From Gambelia wislizenii (taxonomy: Eukaryota; Chordata; Lepidosauria; Squamata; Crotaphytidae): a stretch of 64,000 nt of DNA. The notes below the pieces were generated by a model. It ran no database searches. It was not told the origin of the DNA and saw only the letters and a program-made list of their open reading frames with translations. Below, one piece after another: positions 19,454 through 30,288 of the stretch. Location of the stretch: assembly GCA_030847615.1 (NCBI GenBank), contig JAUMIR010000002.1:112352309-112416308 (forward strand), written 5' to 3'. The position numbers were made by a program, and so were the translations under genes. The stretch's first letter is position 1. Each line of letters starts with the position of its first letter.

Positions 19454-19660
19454 CACTACCCAATTATAGTGCTATTATTATCTACTTTAACTGCTATGAT
19501 ATAATTCTGTGGAATCTTGGATTTGCAGTTTAGGGGTGTCTAGAATTTTCAGTCAGAGAGCTCCTCCATGGATCACCAAAGTACAAACCCCAGGATTCCA
19601 CATAATATGTTGTTTTGGCAGTTAAAGTAGAATCATAGTACTATCATTACAGCATGTGAA
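19454..19660. mobile_element. Fold-back MITE family D, copy 1
   Basis: The arms are inverted: ATTATAGTGCTATTATTATC..ACTTTAACTGC..CTGTGGAATCTTGGATTTGC on the left and ..CCCCAGGATTCCACA..GGCAGTTAAAGT..CATAGTACTAT on the right. Related copies lie at 19703, 39195 and 48454. Confidence 0.7.
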
Positions 19661-19702
19661 AGGGTCCCAGGTGACAGAGATGGAGTAGAAAGACCGAGAG
19701 CC

Positions 19703-19986
19703 TTATCACACTACACTGTGACTATATATATATATATATGACAACTATAACACTATAGTTATGGCACTATTATTCCACTTTAATGGCTATGGCCGCCACC
19801 TGTATAATCCTGGGATTTGCAGTTTAGGGAGGGGGCATTTAGAACTCTCAGCCAGAGAGCTCTTAGACTTCACTAAACTACAGACCCCAGAATTCCACAG
19901 GAGGCAGCCAGAGCAGTTAAAGTGGAATAATACCTCTCTATAACAGTATAATAATAGTGCTATAACAGAGTAGTATGATAAGGCTT
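19703..19986. mobile_element. Fold-back MITE family D, copy 2
   Basis: Ends CTTATCACACTACACTGTG and, from the right, CTTATCATACTACTCTG. The inner arms carry TCCACTTTAATGGCTATGGC..ATCCTGGGATTTGCAGTTTA and their inverse. A short (TA)n run near 19723-19739 is inside the left arm. It abuts the hAT element at 19992. Confidence 0.75.
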
Positions 19987-19991
19987 TAAGA

Positions 19992-20358
19992 CAGTGGCTC
20001 TTAACTTTTTCTTTGCCAGGGGCCCCTTTTATTGCCATCTTTTTTTGCCATGGTCCCCCAAGATTTGACTCAAGATTTAAAACAACAACAACAACAACAA
20101 TAACACCTGATTAATAATAATAATAATAATAATAATAATGATACAACTACACCATCCAGTAAACCTTTCCTCAGAGGCACAGGGAGGGAAGACTTTTCTC
20201 CTGCTTCTTCTTGTAAGTTTGTGGCTGGAGTTGATTGGAGGGCAATTACTCCTGTCATGTGGCCTGCCGGGAGGAGGTGGGCTGAGCAGCCTTCAAGCCT
20301 TTGCGGACCCCCTGTAAGGACATCATGCTCCCCTGGGTCCACAGGTCAAGAACCACTG
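19992..20358. mobile_element. hAT-type MITE, 367 bp, 8-bp TSD
   Basis: Termini CAGTGGCTCTTAAC and, from the right, CAGTGGTTCTTGACC. The flanks ctttaaga (19984-19991) and ctctaaga (20359-20366) agree at 7 of 8 positions, a clear hAT target-site duplication. It contains CAA and AAT triplet repeats (about 20084-20145), which create a leucine/cysteine-rich minus-strand frame with no meaning. Confidence 0.88.
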
Positions 20359-20556
20359 CTCTAAGACATTTTGTTACAGACCTCCTTGTTATTATTACTA
20401 CACCACTACAACCAATGTACATACCCATTAGTACAATCTCAAATGGGTAAAGAAGGCAGAGGTGTTATTTCTCTCTCCAGGGGAGTTTTTTTCTTTTTTA
20501 AATATAGTGACTGTAGAAAAACTGTCAGGCACATGAGAGGATGAGTATTACAGTAA

Positions 20557-20904
20557 GGAGATTTTCAGACGGGGGAAATAACCCCTGCAGAGATTGGGAG
20601 AGAAATGGGGCTGTTCTGCTGCCAGCACTCCGTTTCGCACACCCCTGTCCTTCTCCTGATCTCCATTTGTTCTCCCTCCATCCTGATTTCATTTTCCTTC
20701 CGCTATTTTCTGCTATTTTTTTTTACTAACGAAGAACTTTTGTTAGTAAAAAATAGCAGAAGGAAAATATAAGCAGGACAGGGAGGACAGAACGAAGGGA
20801 GGTCGGGAGAAGGACGGGTGTGTGTGAAACAGAGCACTGGTGGTGGAACAGCCCGTTTCTCTCCCAATCTCCATGGGGGTTATTTCCCCTGTCTGAAAAT
20901 CTCT
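20557..20904. mobile_element. Long fold-back palindrome F1, 348 bp, TAA duplication
   Basis: Starts GGAGATTTTCAGACGGG and ends CCCTGTCTGAAAATCTC(T). TAA flanks it at 20554-20556 and 20905-20907. The two halves are inverted copies over almost the full length, meeting at TTTACTAACGAAGAAC / ..TTTTGTTAGTAAAAAATAG. The PIF/Harbinger-like TAA duplication and GGA[G/C] terminus link it to MITE family A and to the 331-bp palindromes. Confidence 0.85.
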
Positions 20905-20909
20905 TAAGT

Positions 20910-22040
20910 CTGGATGTTTTACACTTTGATATTAACAAAGCTAATAAAGAAAATAATAAAAGAAAATACTAATAAAAGAAAAGAGATTCCATAAATATTA
21001 GGAATTCATTTCCAAGACTTTTCAAAAGCAGCCACCACACAAAAAAGGACCTGAAGTCAGGAAGGATTCATATGTAACATTTAACAAATGAACATCATAA
21101 TGAAAAAAGACAACACACTAACAATGTTCTCATATGCAGTTTCCAAGGTGATCCCTGAGGATTCAAATAGCCAAATGTTTCATAATACATAACTAGATAA
21201 AGATGGCATGTAATAATCATGTTCAAATACAAAATAAATTAAATTTAAAAAAACACAGCCAAAGAGCTTGTTTAAAAAACCCAGGCAGCCTTCAAAAATT
21301 GGTTGTTTGAACTGATTTGAATTAAGCTGCATTTTTTAACCAGTTGTTTTATTTTAGCACTACTGTGATTGTATTGGGTGTTTGTTTTTTAAATTGTTCC
21401 CTTATATCTGTAAATTATTTTGTTAGCTGCCTCAGGCATTTGCATGGTAACGCAGACTGTATATTTGATAAATCAAGAGGTGTGGGTGTAGGATTAGGTG
21501 GGAGAAGATGGAAAGGGACAGTGATGAGGGGATACTTTGATTTCTGCTGCATAAATGTACCTTTATTTGTTAATGTTACTTGACATCAAGTCAACATTGA
21601 CTTATAGTGACTCTATGAATGAGAGACCACCATGTCACTCTGTTATCAACAGCTCTGCTCAGGTCCTGCAGACTCACAGCTGTAGTGGCATAGCTTCCTG
21701 GAAATATGATCTTTAGGCCACCACTTTGAATAGCTCTGGTCTAGACAACTTAATATACAGTACATAAATTGGGTATTGCGTAATGGTGCTGAACTACCAC
21801 TGTCAGTCAATGTTTAGGTGCCAAAACAGTAGTACAGCATTTGGCCAAACATTCCTTCCAACATGTCACAAATGAAAATAGGGATACCTATGTGAATTTG
21901 TAAGGCATGTGGGTGAGCAACATGAGGATGCAATCAAAATGGTGTGGTCAAGTGTAAAAGTTATTAATTAGGAAGAACACATGAATTTATGGGGTGCGAG
22001 ACCCAAATGAATAACTGTAACATTGTGTGTGTTGCGTGTG
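20910..22040. other. Unassigned A+T-rich sequence
   Basis: No gene supported. 21575-21690 (GACATCAAGTCAACATTGACTTATAGTGAC.. GCTCTGCTCAGGTCCTGCAGAC) looks like an old SINE fragment of BovB-tail type, but I could not define its ends. Confidence 0.35.
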
Positions 22041-22057
22041 CAGCAGGATTATCTCCC

Positions 22058-22446
22058 GATACAAACCTGCCATAACTTTAAGATCATCATGGGAAGGCTT
22101 TCTTTCAGTCCCACCACCATCACAGGCTCATCTGGTGAGGACTTGAGAGAGAGCCTTCTCAGTGGCTGCTCCAACCCTCTAGAACTCCCTTCCGTGGAGG
22201 TTAGGCTAGCCCCCTCCCAGCTTTCCAGTTGCTGGCAGGCAAAGACGTTTTTATTCAAGCAAGCTTTTAATATATAGCTGCATTTTATTAGAGTGTGTTT
22301 TTATTTTTTAACTTTTATATGTTTTTATAATTTTAAATTGTGATGATTTTAATTGTTTTTAATTGCATGTTGTATTTTATGTCTTTGTGAGCTGCCTTGG
22401 GTCCCATTCTGGGAGAAAGGCATCAAATAAATAAATAAATAAATAA
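22058..22446 (+). mobile_element. L2/L3-like LINE 3' end with (AAAT)n tail
   Basis: A short coding remnant reads LELPSVEVRLAPSQLSSC..KTFLFKQAF, resembling the L-x-LP-x-EVR-x-AP..KT-x-LF-x-AF end of L2/CR1-type ORF2. It is followed by an A+T-rich 3' UTR, GAGCTGCCTTGGGTCCC..GGGAGAAAGGC and an ATAA repeat tail (22424-22446). Truncated at the 5' end. Confidence 0.65.
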
Positions 22447-22720
22447 TCAATCAGACTTAAGTCAGAATGACAGCTTTCTATCACTCATGTTCACTGCATG
22501 AATTCTGTGTTCACATTTGCTCAAAACACAATATATATCAAGTTCAAATCCCAGCTTTCCCATAAAACTCATGTGGTCCCCTTGAAATAACTACAGACCT
22601 TCAGTCTAGTGTACTTACCAGGACTGTTATGAAAAAAATGTGGGTGTGGTTGGAGAAAAATCATGTATAACCCCTTCAGCTCCAGTTGTTCAATGAACAG
22701 AATTAGTTACAATATATAAA

Positions 22721-23048
22721 GGACTTTTTTGGACGTCTTAAATGTAATGGAAGCAGCCTCGCCACGTTGCGAGGCTGCTGCGCTGCAGGGCGTCCCTTTC
22801 GCATGATGCCTGTCCCTGCCGGTACTGTTGCGGTACCGCAGGGACATTTGAGTGTTATATTTCGGCGATTTTTACTCACGAATGTTGATTGTGAGTAAAA
22901 ATCGCTGAAATATAACACTCAAATGTCCCTGTGGTACCGCAACAGTACCGGTAGGGACGGGCGTCATGCGAAAGGGACGCCCTGCAGCACAGCAGCCTCG
23001 CAACGTGGCGAGGCTGCTTCCATTACATTTAAGACATCCAAAAAAGTC
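22721..23048. mobile_element. Long fold-back palindrome F2, 328 bp
   Basis: Arms 22721-22879 and 22891-23048 are inverted copies with an 11-nt spacer. By my count they differ at about seven positions, all transitions and mostly at CpG. Ends GGACTTTTTTGGACG and TCCAAAAAAGTCC. Each arm holds a smaller hairpin (GCAGCCTCGCCACGTTGCGAGGCTGC) as well as a GGTACTGTTGCGGTACC hairpin. Flanking duplication is unclear. No coding content. Confidence 0.85.
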
Positions 23049-23129
23049 CATAGTGGCAACAATGTCATAAAGAATTTGATACATTCCAATGTACTTTTAG
23101 CATTTTGAAAACATACATTCTAATCTCTC

Positions 23130-23460
23130 ACACAGAGATGCACACTCCGACTCCCTGTCTTTCCTTCACACACACACACGCACACATACACATGACTCAC
23201 TCTTTCTCATGCACAAGCACCACTCACATCTCTCTCTCTCACTCACACACACACACACACACAAACATTCTTTCCCTGCACAGATGCACAAACCGATACA
23301 GTACCACTTCTCTCTCTCTCTCTCTTTTAATCATGTTCAAACACATACAAAACACACAAACACACCACCCCTCACAAAGATATGCAAACACACTGCCCTC
23401 TCTCACACACATAAATATACACAAACACATTCTTCCTCAGCTCTCTCTTTCTCTCTCACA
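23130..23460. repeat. Degenerate CA/CT-rich simple repeat region
   Basis: Interspersed CACA and CTCT tracts on the plus strand. The long His/Thr/Ser-rich frames here are by-products. Confidence 0.9.
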
Positions 23461-23462
23461 CA

Positions 23463-23865
23463 TAGAATCATAGAGTTGGAAGAGACCACAAGGGCCATCC
23501 AGCCCAACCCCCTGCCATGCAGGAATACACAATCAGATCATTCCCGACAGATGGCCATCCAGCCTCTGCTTAAAAACCTCCAAAGAAGGAGACTCCACCA
23601 CACTCCGAAGCAGTGTGTTCCATTTCCGAACAGCTCTTACTGTCAGGAAGTTTTTAGGTGGAATATATTTTCCTATAGTTTGAACCCATTGCTCTGTGTC
23701 CTAGTCTCTGGAGCAGCAGAAAACAAACTTGCTCCATGCTCAGTATGCCATCCCTTCAAATATTTAAACTTGGCTATCATGTCCCCTCTTAACCTTCTCT
23801 TCCCCAGACTAAACATACCCAGCTCCCAGCTCCCTAAGCTGCTCCTCATAGGGCATGGCTTCCAG
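23463..23865 (-). mobile_element. CR1 LINE 3' end, minus strand
   Basis: Starts with the reverse of the CR1 tail (TAGAATCATAGAGTTGGAAG, AGACCACAAGGGCCATCCAG) and runs back through the C-terminal coding region to about 23865. The 3' end lies directly against the CA/CT-rich region. Several frame disruptions. Confidence 0.93.
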
Positions 23866-24259
23866 GCATATAAATGAATACCCCCCCCCCCATTTTCTTA
23901 AGAGATTGGGAGAGAACAGCTGGAAGAAAAACTTTGAACACTTCCTTGCCTGCTGCTCTGTCCCTGCCTCTCCTTTCCTAGTTGCTCAGCCAACACCTGT
24001 CAACAAGGCAACTGGAAATAAAGAAACTGCCCACTCCCACCCACTTTGGACTGGTTGCGGAGGCTCCCCCACCAAGACTTTTTGATTGGTTGGTGGGTTA
24101 CCCTAGGGAAAGCAACCAGTAGTTTTAAGTCTAGTGGTGGGGAGAACTGGATTTCTAAATTCATGATTCTGCTGGGACAATCAGAGTACCAGGAACTTTG
24201 TAGGATCCCTGGGACATTCCCACAATTTCTGAGGCACTTAAGGGCCATGGCCAAAGGCT

Positions 24260-26511
24260 AGACCTATATGAGAGCTTAGGAAAAGTATTTTAATTTATTT
24301 TTTAATCTTAAGTCCCAGAATCCCAGCCAGCATGGCAGCCATATCTATGGTTTTATATGTAATGATATTATATGTAATGTCTGCAAACCCCCCCCCCCTG
24401 TGGTAGGACATGTAAAATTTACAGCCGCAAATGCACACTCCCTTCCATAGAAGACAAATCACAGCAAGAGCTCTTTGCTTTGGAAGCACTGCTGGTTGTA
24501 GTACTGTTGGTTGTAAGTGGCCCTAGCTAGGAGCCAATAGGCCAGCAAAGAAGTCCATGTGTTTACATCTGACATTCTACTTTTGTATCATGATTTGTGT
24601 GGCTTCATTTAGGGATTAACTGGAGCTATAACACTCTCTCTGGAGATATAAAAATATAGATTAGGGGAGAGATGGCTGAATGAGTCAGACTAAATATATA
24701 TACTAAGAGCAGGCGAAGACCTATTTGTTTACCCAGGCTTTGGTTTTTAACGGGCCCGTCACAGAAGCTCTTTTAACTGGGGTGTGTGTGCGTAATACTG
24801 TATTTTTTAAAATCATCATTGTTATGTTTTCACTACTTTTTTATAGTGTTGTAAATTAATGTTTTTAATATACTTGTATATTAAATTCTTTTAACCTTGC
24901 ATTATGCCTTGTTTTAATTGTATTCTGTTTTAATTTAGCTTGTAAGACTAGATAAACAAAATGTAAAAATCCTGGAATTCATTCAATTCTGGTTTTTTTT
25001 TTCTTTTTAAAAAATATTTTCCTGATTATATGGTTGCTGATTTTGTAGTGGTTTGAGTTGCCCTCTTCCACTGAATCTTATTTTACCATTGTGGCACACT
25101 TGTTAAATTGTTGCTGCTTTTAACATGGTAAACTGCCCTGAAGTCTCATTTGAGCCATGTGGTGGAGCTGTAAATGTTAAGACTAAATCAATGAAGGATT
25201 AAATATATTCAAAACACAATGGACAGGAGTGATAACCCGGACTGTAAGATGTATTTGTGCTAATTGTTTTCTTCCTAGAGGAGTGACTGGAGGCCCAAGT
25301 TCACTAATTCTTTTCAACCGTCAACACACTAATTTCTTCAGCTTTGTTGCTCCCAATTAAATCCATCAGGCAAAACATCAATTTGACCTTAATGTGACAA
25401 ACTGCTGACTAGCTTTAGGGCTAGCTCGTGGTATTACTTCTCCTACCGATTCTGCTTAGAATGGGTTTTGATGTTACCCCCACAGCATAGGAACTGCTTC
25501 AGTACTGCTCATTGCTGAGCTATGAACTAGCCTCATATTCTGCCAGATCATTAAGTTTTCCAGCCCAGACTGGACTAGAATAAGGTGATCACATAATGAT
25601 TGCCTAGAAAGAGGATACTGAACTGAAAAGCATTTGCATATGTTTGGTTATATTATCAAACACTGAAGCAGGGCTTGCAGGGTCAGAACACTGAGACCTT
25701 TTCATTACAGAGAAGAAAACCTCATCTTCCCCGCACTGGCTGTTCCTCTTCACTTTGAGTTTGGGTACAGTCTTCACAGTATCTGGAGGGGAGAGACATG
25801 GATTATTTCAGCAAAGCTATATTGTTGTGAGTTATACCTGTTGGCTATACAACTTATTGGAGTGGGAGGCTGCTGAATTGGGAATTAAGACTCATGAGCT
25901 TTTTTTAAAAAAACCCTCCTAGTAGAGATAAAAACAGTGCTGTAAGACAGGATTATCATTGCTTTGAGATATCATTGAGTGTGGGAAGCTGCACAGAAAT
26001 GATTTAAATAAATAATAAATAGAACAGGTTAGTTAACATGGATCAAGACAGTTGCCTGCATTTGGAGATTTTCCTAGGGGAAATAGCTATTGGGTCCCTG
26101 ACACTGCTTTTCACACTGTGCTCACTGGAAGGAGGGAGGTGGATGGGACATTGTCCAGTGCCTTGGAACTCCTTTGGTTGAAGCTGCCTGGCTTCTAAGG
26201 TGGGTTTGGAGGGGGAGTTGAATCAGGAGAAATAGCTACAACAATGAAGCTACTTCATCGTAGCTACGTCTGATGATGCAGGATCTCAGCCAACGTTATT
26301 TAAATTATGTTTCCATAGATGCATTTTCTTCCTGTTCTACCTGTGGCCCAGAGCAGTCAGGCATTCACATAAAGCCCTCATCACTGTCCTCTGCCAAGTA
26401 GGACCCACATGGTGATTCTAAGTCTGCCAAATTAGCTAACTGTAGTTTACTTTGATTGACAAACTTGGTTTGAGGCAGAGATCATTATCAAGTCCTGAAA
26501 ATAATTACAAA
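24260..26511. other. Unassigned; no gene seen in 2.2 kb
   Basis: 24830-25190 has long A+T-rich stretches and an 'AACTGCCCTGAAGTCTCATTTGAGCC' segment that may be an old L2/L3-type 3' end. 25240-25440 is non-repetitive with several TAAT/ATTA cores (GCTAATTGTTTTC, ACTAATTTCTTC, CCAATTAAATCC). I could not support any exon. Confidence 0.35.
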
Positions 26512-27035
26512 AGGGCTTGTCTACGTTGGCACCACCAGCGTATTCTGGTCCCAGATCAGGCCTGCTGTCCCTCCCTCACTGCTACCTGGATGAAACAAGA
26601 TAGAATCCACATGGATATGCTGGCCCATCCCAGTGGCTGCCATCCACATCTCTCTTTGAAGCCAGGAAGGAGGCATGAAACACATGATCAAGGCCCCTTG
26701 CATGTGGCCAGCCTTGATCACATGCTGTGGGCCTTCTTCCTGACTTCAGAGGGAGTGATGCAGACGGCAGTGGAGGTGGCTGTAGATATGGGCTGGTGTG
26801 CTGGTATGGATTCCTGCATTCCCGCAGGGCCTGATCTAGCTTTTCTCAAATTAGGCAGTTTCCCCTGGTATTAAAATATAATAATTAAACAGGAGTTACC
26901 CTGTGTTCCCCCCATCTTTGCCCTGGGCTTTTGGGGACTGTCTGGTGGCAAAACGAGACAAAAGCCCTGTATCCTTTGGACTGGAGCTACGAGACAGGGA
27001 CAAGATAGGGTAAATAGCCCATCTAGACAAGCTCT
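26512..27035. mobile_element. hAT-like MITE, ~524 bp
   Basis: The left end AGGGCTTGTCTACGTTGGC and right end, read inward, AGAGCTTGTCTAGATGGGC are inverted copies. The same terminus starts at 63951. The 140-residue plus-strand frame inside (26452-26874) has no recognisable domain and begins outside the element. The interior also contains inverted stretches (GGCCTTGATCATG-like segments at 26680-26740). Confidence 0.6.
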
Positions 27036-27070
27036 AAAATACCTTTAACTGAAGATACTAGGAATTTAAT

Positions 27071-27308
27071 CAGGGCCTTTCTACATGCAAAATTTGGTCT
27101 CTCTCCATATGGAACACTGCTCCACCAGCAGAACAAAATAACATGAAAGTTCTGTGTCTCATGGGAAAAATCAGAGCCACAGTGGGGACAAAAGGAGGTT
27201 ATTGCTCCCCTACCCCCCAAATAATTCTGATGCCCACAATGAAATTTTACTTGACTCCCCAAAATGCAGGAACATAAAGCTCCCATTGAGCATGTAGAAA
27301 TGCAGTTT
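27071..27308. mobile_element. Possible short hAT-like remnant
   Basis: CAGGGCCTTTCTACATGC on the left and, from the right, TGCATTTCTACATGCTC suggest inverted ends about 235 bp apart. The middle has the 'ATTGCTCCCC..ATGAAATTTTAC' block related to 16640-16720. Weak. Confidence 0.3.
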
Positions 27309-27652
27309 TACCCAGCCATAGAAAAGAAGCAGGCAAAGTTACCAAAGTAATGTGGTTGCAGCAGATATAAGAATTAGATATGACTGATTTTCAGTGTCTT
27401 ACTCCCTGCAGTTCTTGAAATTTGTAAAAAAATTCATTTGGAGGGGCAGAATTCTTTTTTTGGGGGGGTTGTCTTTGTTCCCCCTGGGAAAGATTCTTTC
27501 TGTCGTTTCTCTCTGATCATGATTTTGGATTCTAGGGTGCAGAACCAGCCCTATCAGGAAGAAAGGTAAAGCAAGTTGCTTCAGATGACAGGAGTTAGAG
27601 AGAGATGAAAGTAGGAACCAATGTCTGAAATCTGACAGGTGCAGGGAGAGTG

Positions 27653-27677
27653 AATAATAATAATAATAATAATAATT
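27653..27677. repeat. (AAT)n microsatellite
   Basis: Uninterrupted AAT triplets. Confidence 0.95.
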
Positions 27678-27967
27678 TCTTTATTGTGGTCATAGACAGC
27701 ACAACCGGGAGAGTGAGGCTAGGTGAGCTCTAGCAATTAACAGGGGAGAGAGGCCATTTGGCCCATACTGCTGGATAAGGGCAGGGTTGTTGTCATATGG
27801 ATTCCCCCTTTAGTGTCACACATTACCGCATTGCATGGACAAGTGAGGCACTGCTGCAGTTCCCATGTCACCAAGGTCATATTGGATCTCATTATTATTG
27901 CTTTGGGATGAGGGGTTTGCTTCATGCTGTCATGACATAAGGCCACACATAGGGCAGCATCCTCTAA

Positions 27968-28585
27968 GGAATTTATCAGACTAATGTCTAAAAATGCTGT
28001 AATTCCACTATTGAAGAAAGTGGAAACATAGTGGCATGATTACAGTAATTATTACATGTCACCGTAATTGTGCAATACTACCACCACATAATAATCACAT
28101 GACCACACCTAGCAGTTTAAGAATGGGATTTTACTTCCGTGATTTTGTATGTGTGCGATTTCAGCTGTTCTTGCAAGAAGATGCTACTTTGTTTAAACAC
28201 ACCAGAAACACAGAAATAATGGAAGAAATTAACACATAAACACTTAAACAAACATAAAAACATACCAAGAAAAGGTGTCAGTTGATTAAAAGAGCATCCT
28301 GTGCATCCTGTGTTCTTGTTGGGAAAGGGGAGTGGGGAAGGACTGCGTATTCATGCTGTAATCTTGCAGTTACAGTGGAATGTGATTTTGCATGCTCATC
28401 AATACTGCAAAGAGAACAATATTGATGTTATTCATGGATTTTCCCATCAATAAAAAGTGAGGAGCCATTAATGGGTGGAGCACACATTGACCATGGGAAG
28501 ACAATGACGTCATGTGATAATGGGAACCCATTTGCAGTACTGTTGCACTGTAATTCTCTAATTACAGCCCCATCTGATAAAGTCC
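27968..28585 (+). mobile_element. MITE family B, complete copy, 618 bp
   Basis: Ends GGAATTTATCAGACT and ATCTGATAAAGTCC; flanks TAA on the left and CAA on the right, i.e. a TAA duplication with one change. The left interior (TCTAAAAATGCTGTAATTCCAC..GAAAGTGGAAACATAGTGGC) matches 38523 onward and the right interior matches 64-421. Non-coding. Confidence 0.8.
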
Positions 28586-29236
28586 CAAGTGACAAAAGAT
28601 ATGTATATGTCTCTTTTTGGGTAGAGTACAGGGAAATGTGCTCTAACCCTTTGCACACTATCCACACCTCCCACACCCCCAGTAGCGGTCAAGCCCCAGG
28701 AGGGGCCATTGCTGCTGCTTATGAGTGGGGAGGGGATGGAGTGGGGAAGGCAATTTTGACAATAAAGTTGTGGCTGTTCTGGACACTGAAGAGGAAAGAA
28801 AATGAGGCTGTGCTCTATCCATGACTACACTCTCATGTCTTTCCCCCTCCTAGCTGAGACAGCAACATTTTCATTTTCAGAATGGATCTCCCTTTCCCTT
28901 CCCCTCCTAGGTCAGATGCAGGATTTGACAGCTGTCAGGCTGGGACATGGGTGGAATGTTGCATTTGGTCTGAATAGTTGATAGTTTGAGCCATTATGAT
29001 GGACTCCACAAGCAAGAGTGTGCAAGGAAGGTCTCCTGAAATCTGGGAATGCTAAAAGGTCTGCAGACTGTGGCAGTCTCCCGCCCTTCCCAACCTGATG
29101 CCCTCTAGATATTATGGAACTAGAATACCCAACATTTATTTCATTTCTTCAAAATGGAAGCAGCTCCTTGCTTTATTACAAAGCCAAGGGAGGAATGCAT
29201 ATGTACTACAAGGAGGAGCACAAAGGAGGAGACTAA
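28586..29236. other. Unassigned sequence
   Basis: No repeat or coding feature could be supported. Confidence 0.3.
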
Positions 29237-29567
29237 GGAGATTTTCACACGCCGAAAATATCGCCGCCAGAAACCGGGACAGAAATATTTCTGTCCCGGA
29301 AGCAGCGCCGCGGTTCGCACGCTCACCTCCCTCTCCCGTTGTTCCGTCGTCCTCGCTTTGGGTTTTTCCCTCCCTCTTCTGGAATATTTTACTAACGGGA
29401 GTTTGCCGTTAATAAAATATTCCGGAAGAGAGAGGAAAAAACCCAAAGCGAGGACGACGGAACAACGGGAGAGGGAGGTGAGCATGCGAACCGCGGCGCT
29501 GCTTCCGGGACAGAAATATTTCTGTCCCGGTTTCTGGCGGCGATATTTTCGGCGTGTGAAAATCTCC
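29237..29567. mobile_element. 331-bp palindromic MITE, copy 1 (F3)
   Basis: GGAGATTTTCACACGCCG at the left and CGGCGTGTGAAAATCTCC at the right; the halves are near-perfect inverted copies meeting at a short AT-rich centre (TTTACTAACGGGAGTTTGCC). Each arm also contains a 26-bp perfect palindrome centred on GACAGAAATATTTCTGTC. The flanks are TAA (left) and TTA (right). The same 331-bp element recurs at 51069-51399 with seven differences, all transitions. Being palindromic it shows nearly the same frame on both strands; this is not a gene. Confidence 0.92.
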
Positions 29568-29721
29568 TTAGGACACCTGGGATAAAAATGTCTCGTTCCC
29601 CACAAAAAGCAGTTTTTTTCCCCATCCATTCTTTCTTCTCTAATATCTGGCAGGGCAACTGTCAAGAAATAGGACTGAGAGAAGCATAAACAGCAACTTT
29701 CTTACAGAAGTCATGTTAATC

Positions 29722-30245
29722 GTTGCTTTGGACTGACTATGTGACAAATGTTGCTGTCCTTGAGCAAGCAGGGATCACCAGCATTGAGGCCATGATATTG
29801 AGAACACAGCTGCACTGGGCAGGGCACATTTTTAGGATGGAGGACCATCGCCTCCCAAAAATACTACTCTACAGTGAACTTGCCACGGGTCAGGGTAAGA
29901 GGGGCGCTCCAAAAAAGCGATACAAGGACTCCCTGAAGCAACATCTCAGGCTTGGCCAAATTGATCACCAACAATGGTCTGCCCTGGCCTCACATCGGGA
30001 GGCATGGAGACGCACTATCCACAATGCTGCAGCCTTATTTGAGAACTCACGCTGAACAAGTCTTGAAGAGAAACGACAATGCAGAAAGAATCACAACCCG
30101 GAAACATCACCCAAGGAGACCTTCTGCTGTGCTTTCTGCAACCGGACTTGATTATCTTGGATTGGCCTTTTTAGTCATCAGCACGTTTGCAGAAAGCGCG
30201 GGATGAGTCCTTCCTGAATCTTCATTTGCGAAGAAAAGCCAGAGA
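29722..30245 (+). mobile_element. 5'-truncated LINE 3' end
   Basis: Begins abruptly at GACTGACTATGTGACAAATG and ends with the family tip (..TTCATTTGCGAAGAAAAGCCAGAGAG). A shorter copy of the element seen complete from 53362. It lies tail to tail with the ATOX1 retrocopy. Confidence 0.9.
29723..30206 (+). pseudogene. LINE ORF2 C-terminal fragment, frameshifted
   Basis: The first frame (29723-30055) encodes the block DYVTNVAVLEQAGITSIEAM, HIFRMEDHRLPK and PKKRYKDSLKQHL. After NSR the sequence shifts frame and the remainder, including the region matching the cysteine-finger tail, is read in another frame (to 30206). It corresponds to the last ~150 residues of the LINE reverse-transcriptase protein; the catalytic domain is absent. 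Confidence 0.88.
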
Positions 30246-30288
30246 GACTGCAGCACAATAATCCCATCAGCCAGGCCTTCCCATGTGA

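Noticed and set aside
20070..20342. 90-aa minus-strand frame rich in Leu and Cys
   Set aside because: Arises from AAT and CAA repeats within a hAT MITE.
23105..23877. 122-aa and 222-aa His/Thr/Ser-rich frames
   Set aside because: Generated by CA/CT simple repeats and antisense CR1 sequence.
26452..26874. 140-aa plus-strand frame
   Set aside because: Begins outside and crosses the end of a hAT-like MITE; no recognisable domain.
29141..29665. Frames of 143-174 aa on both strands across the palindrome, with very similar proteins
   Set aside because: Both strands read the same because the DNA is a palindromic transposon; the second copy at 51069-51399 repeats the effect. No domain and no start context.
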